A DNA stretch of 42,185 nt from Chlamydiota bacterium (GTDB taxonomy: Bacteria; Chlamydiota; Chlamydiia; Chlamydiales; JAAZZY01). This document shows, piece by piece, positions 41,823-42,185 of this stretch. A program made the translations under genes and the position numbers. Numbering within the stretch: position 1 is the first letter of the stretch; every line of letters begins with the position of its first letter. The notes below the pieces were generated by a model. That model did no database searches, was not told the DNA's origin, and worked only from the letters and a program-made list of their open reading frames with translations. The stretch is taken from assembly GCA_022601335.1 (NCBI GenBank), contig JAJACV010000044.1, positions 1-42,185 of the forward strand, in the 5' to 3' direction.

Positions 41823-42185
41823 ATGAACTCGATCAGAATTAATAAGAAACTAATAAGAAACCTAGTTCAGCAAATTGAACTAGGTAACTCTAAAGAAACA
41901 TTTAGCTTAATTTCCCGACATCTAGAGCTATTTAACTCTGCCGAACTTTCTTATCTAGCCTTTCTATCTATTCAGTTACCTATGTTAAGGCAGCCACTCC
42001 TCGAATTACTATTTTGCTCAGAGAAATTGGATACTCTAAAGCCAAAAGCAATAAAAAAATTACTTTGCGTTGAATATTTCAAAACTGAATTTTACTTTAA
42101 TGAATCTCAACGACTGCAGATGTATCTAAACAAATTTTTTAGCCTAATTCCAGAGGGTAAGCAATATTCAAAGCTGTTTTTGGAT
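41823..42185 (+). CDS. Hypothetical helical protein, partial (continues past right edge)
   Basis: An open frame of 121 codons from the ATG at 41823, four bases after the PhyH stop, runs to the window end. It is Leu/Ile/Lys-rich and predicted helical (INKKLIRNLVQQIELGN, LSYLAFLSIQLPMLRQPLLE), with no signal peptide and no recognised motif. Close spacing suggests co-transcription with the dioxygenase. A helical-repeat character similar to the tail of the protein at 2588 is only an impression. Confidence 0.5.
   Translation, partial: MNSIRINKKLIRNLVQQIELGNSKETFSLISRHLELFNSAELSYLAFLSIQLPMLRQPLLELLFCSEKLDTLKPKAIKKLLCVEYFKTEFYFNESQRLQMYLNKFFSLIPEGKQYSKLFLD

Overview
The window is AT-rich (about one third GC by eye), densely coding DNA that is almost entirely a surface-polysaccharide / nucleotide-sugar locus: 39 intact or edge-truncated protein genes and one pseudogene, with no rRNA, tRNA, CRISPR array or insertion sequence. 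Two genes hint at the host. One encodes a small, very cysteine-rich lipoprotein like chlamydial small cysteine-rich outer membrane proteins. The other is a long secreted protein of about 33 YwqK/MORN-like repeats. An environmental (amoeba-associated) Chlamydiae genome would fit; this is an inference and is not proven by the window.

Layout. (1) 1-8326, mostly + strand: a divergent glycosyltransferase cut by the left edge, a secreted propeller-like protein, a conserved surface-glycan protein, a broken methyltransferase gene, L-2-hydroxyglutarate oxidase (lhgO), a GT2 glycosyltransferase and a GDP-fucose-synthase-like reductase. (2) 8323-13248, - strand: the repeat protein, a zinc-ribbon protein, a heptose-7-phosphate kinase (hddA) and a Cj1427-like sugar dehydrogenase. 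(3) 13484-14663, + strand: the Cys-rich lipoprotein, a clear terminator and pgeF (YfiH). (4) 14674-25920, - strand: one tightly packed run of 12 genes. It encodes an aminotransferase, a Gfo/Idh oxidoreductase, two epimerases, a GmhA-like isomerase, a cytidylyltransferase-kinase fusion in inverted HldE order, a stand-alone E1 alpha/beta pair, a further SDR and three methyltransferase-like proteins. (5) 26240-38714, - strand: a second packed run of 11 genes that starts with rfbF and rfbG. It continues with an RfbH/ColD-like dehydratase, mhpF/mhpE, an SDR, an acetolactate-synthase-like TPP enzyme, another SDR, and a gtrB/gtrA/membrane-protein cassette. (6) 38928-42185, + strand: an RmlD-like reductase, a zinc alcohol dehydrogenase homologue, a PhyH-type dioxygenase and a partial gene.

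How the genes may work together (inference). Run 5 looks like a route from CDP-glucose to CDP-3,6-dideoxy-4-keto-hexose, and on to a C4-branched sugar of the yersiniose type made by the TPP enzyme from pyruvate. The 3-deoxygenation enzyme has lost the iron-sulfur cysteines of RfbH, and no partner reductase is seen. Run 4 combines heptose-activation genes with an E1 TPP enzyme that has no E2/E3, so the locus carries two separate TPP-dependent carbon-carbon chemistries. lhgO may recycle 2-hydroxyglutarate made when the Cj1427-like and WlbA-like dehydrogenases regenerate their NAD+ with 2-oxoglutarate.
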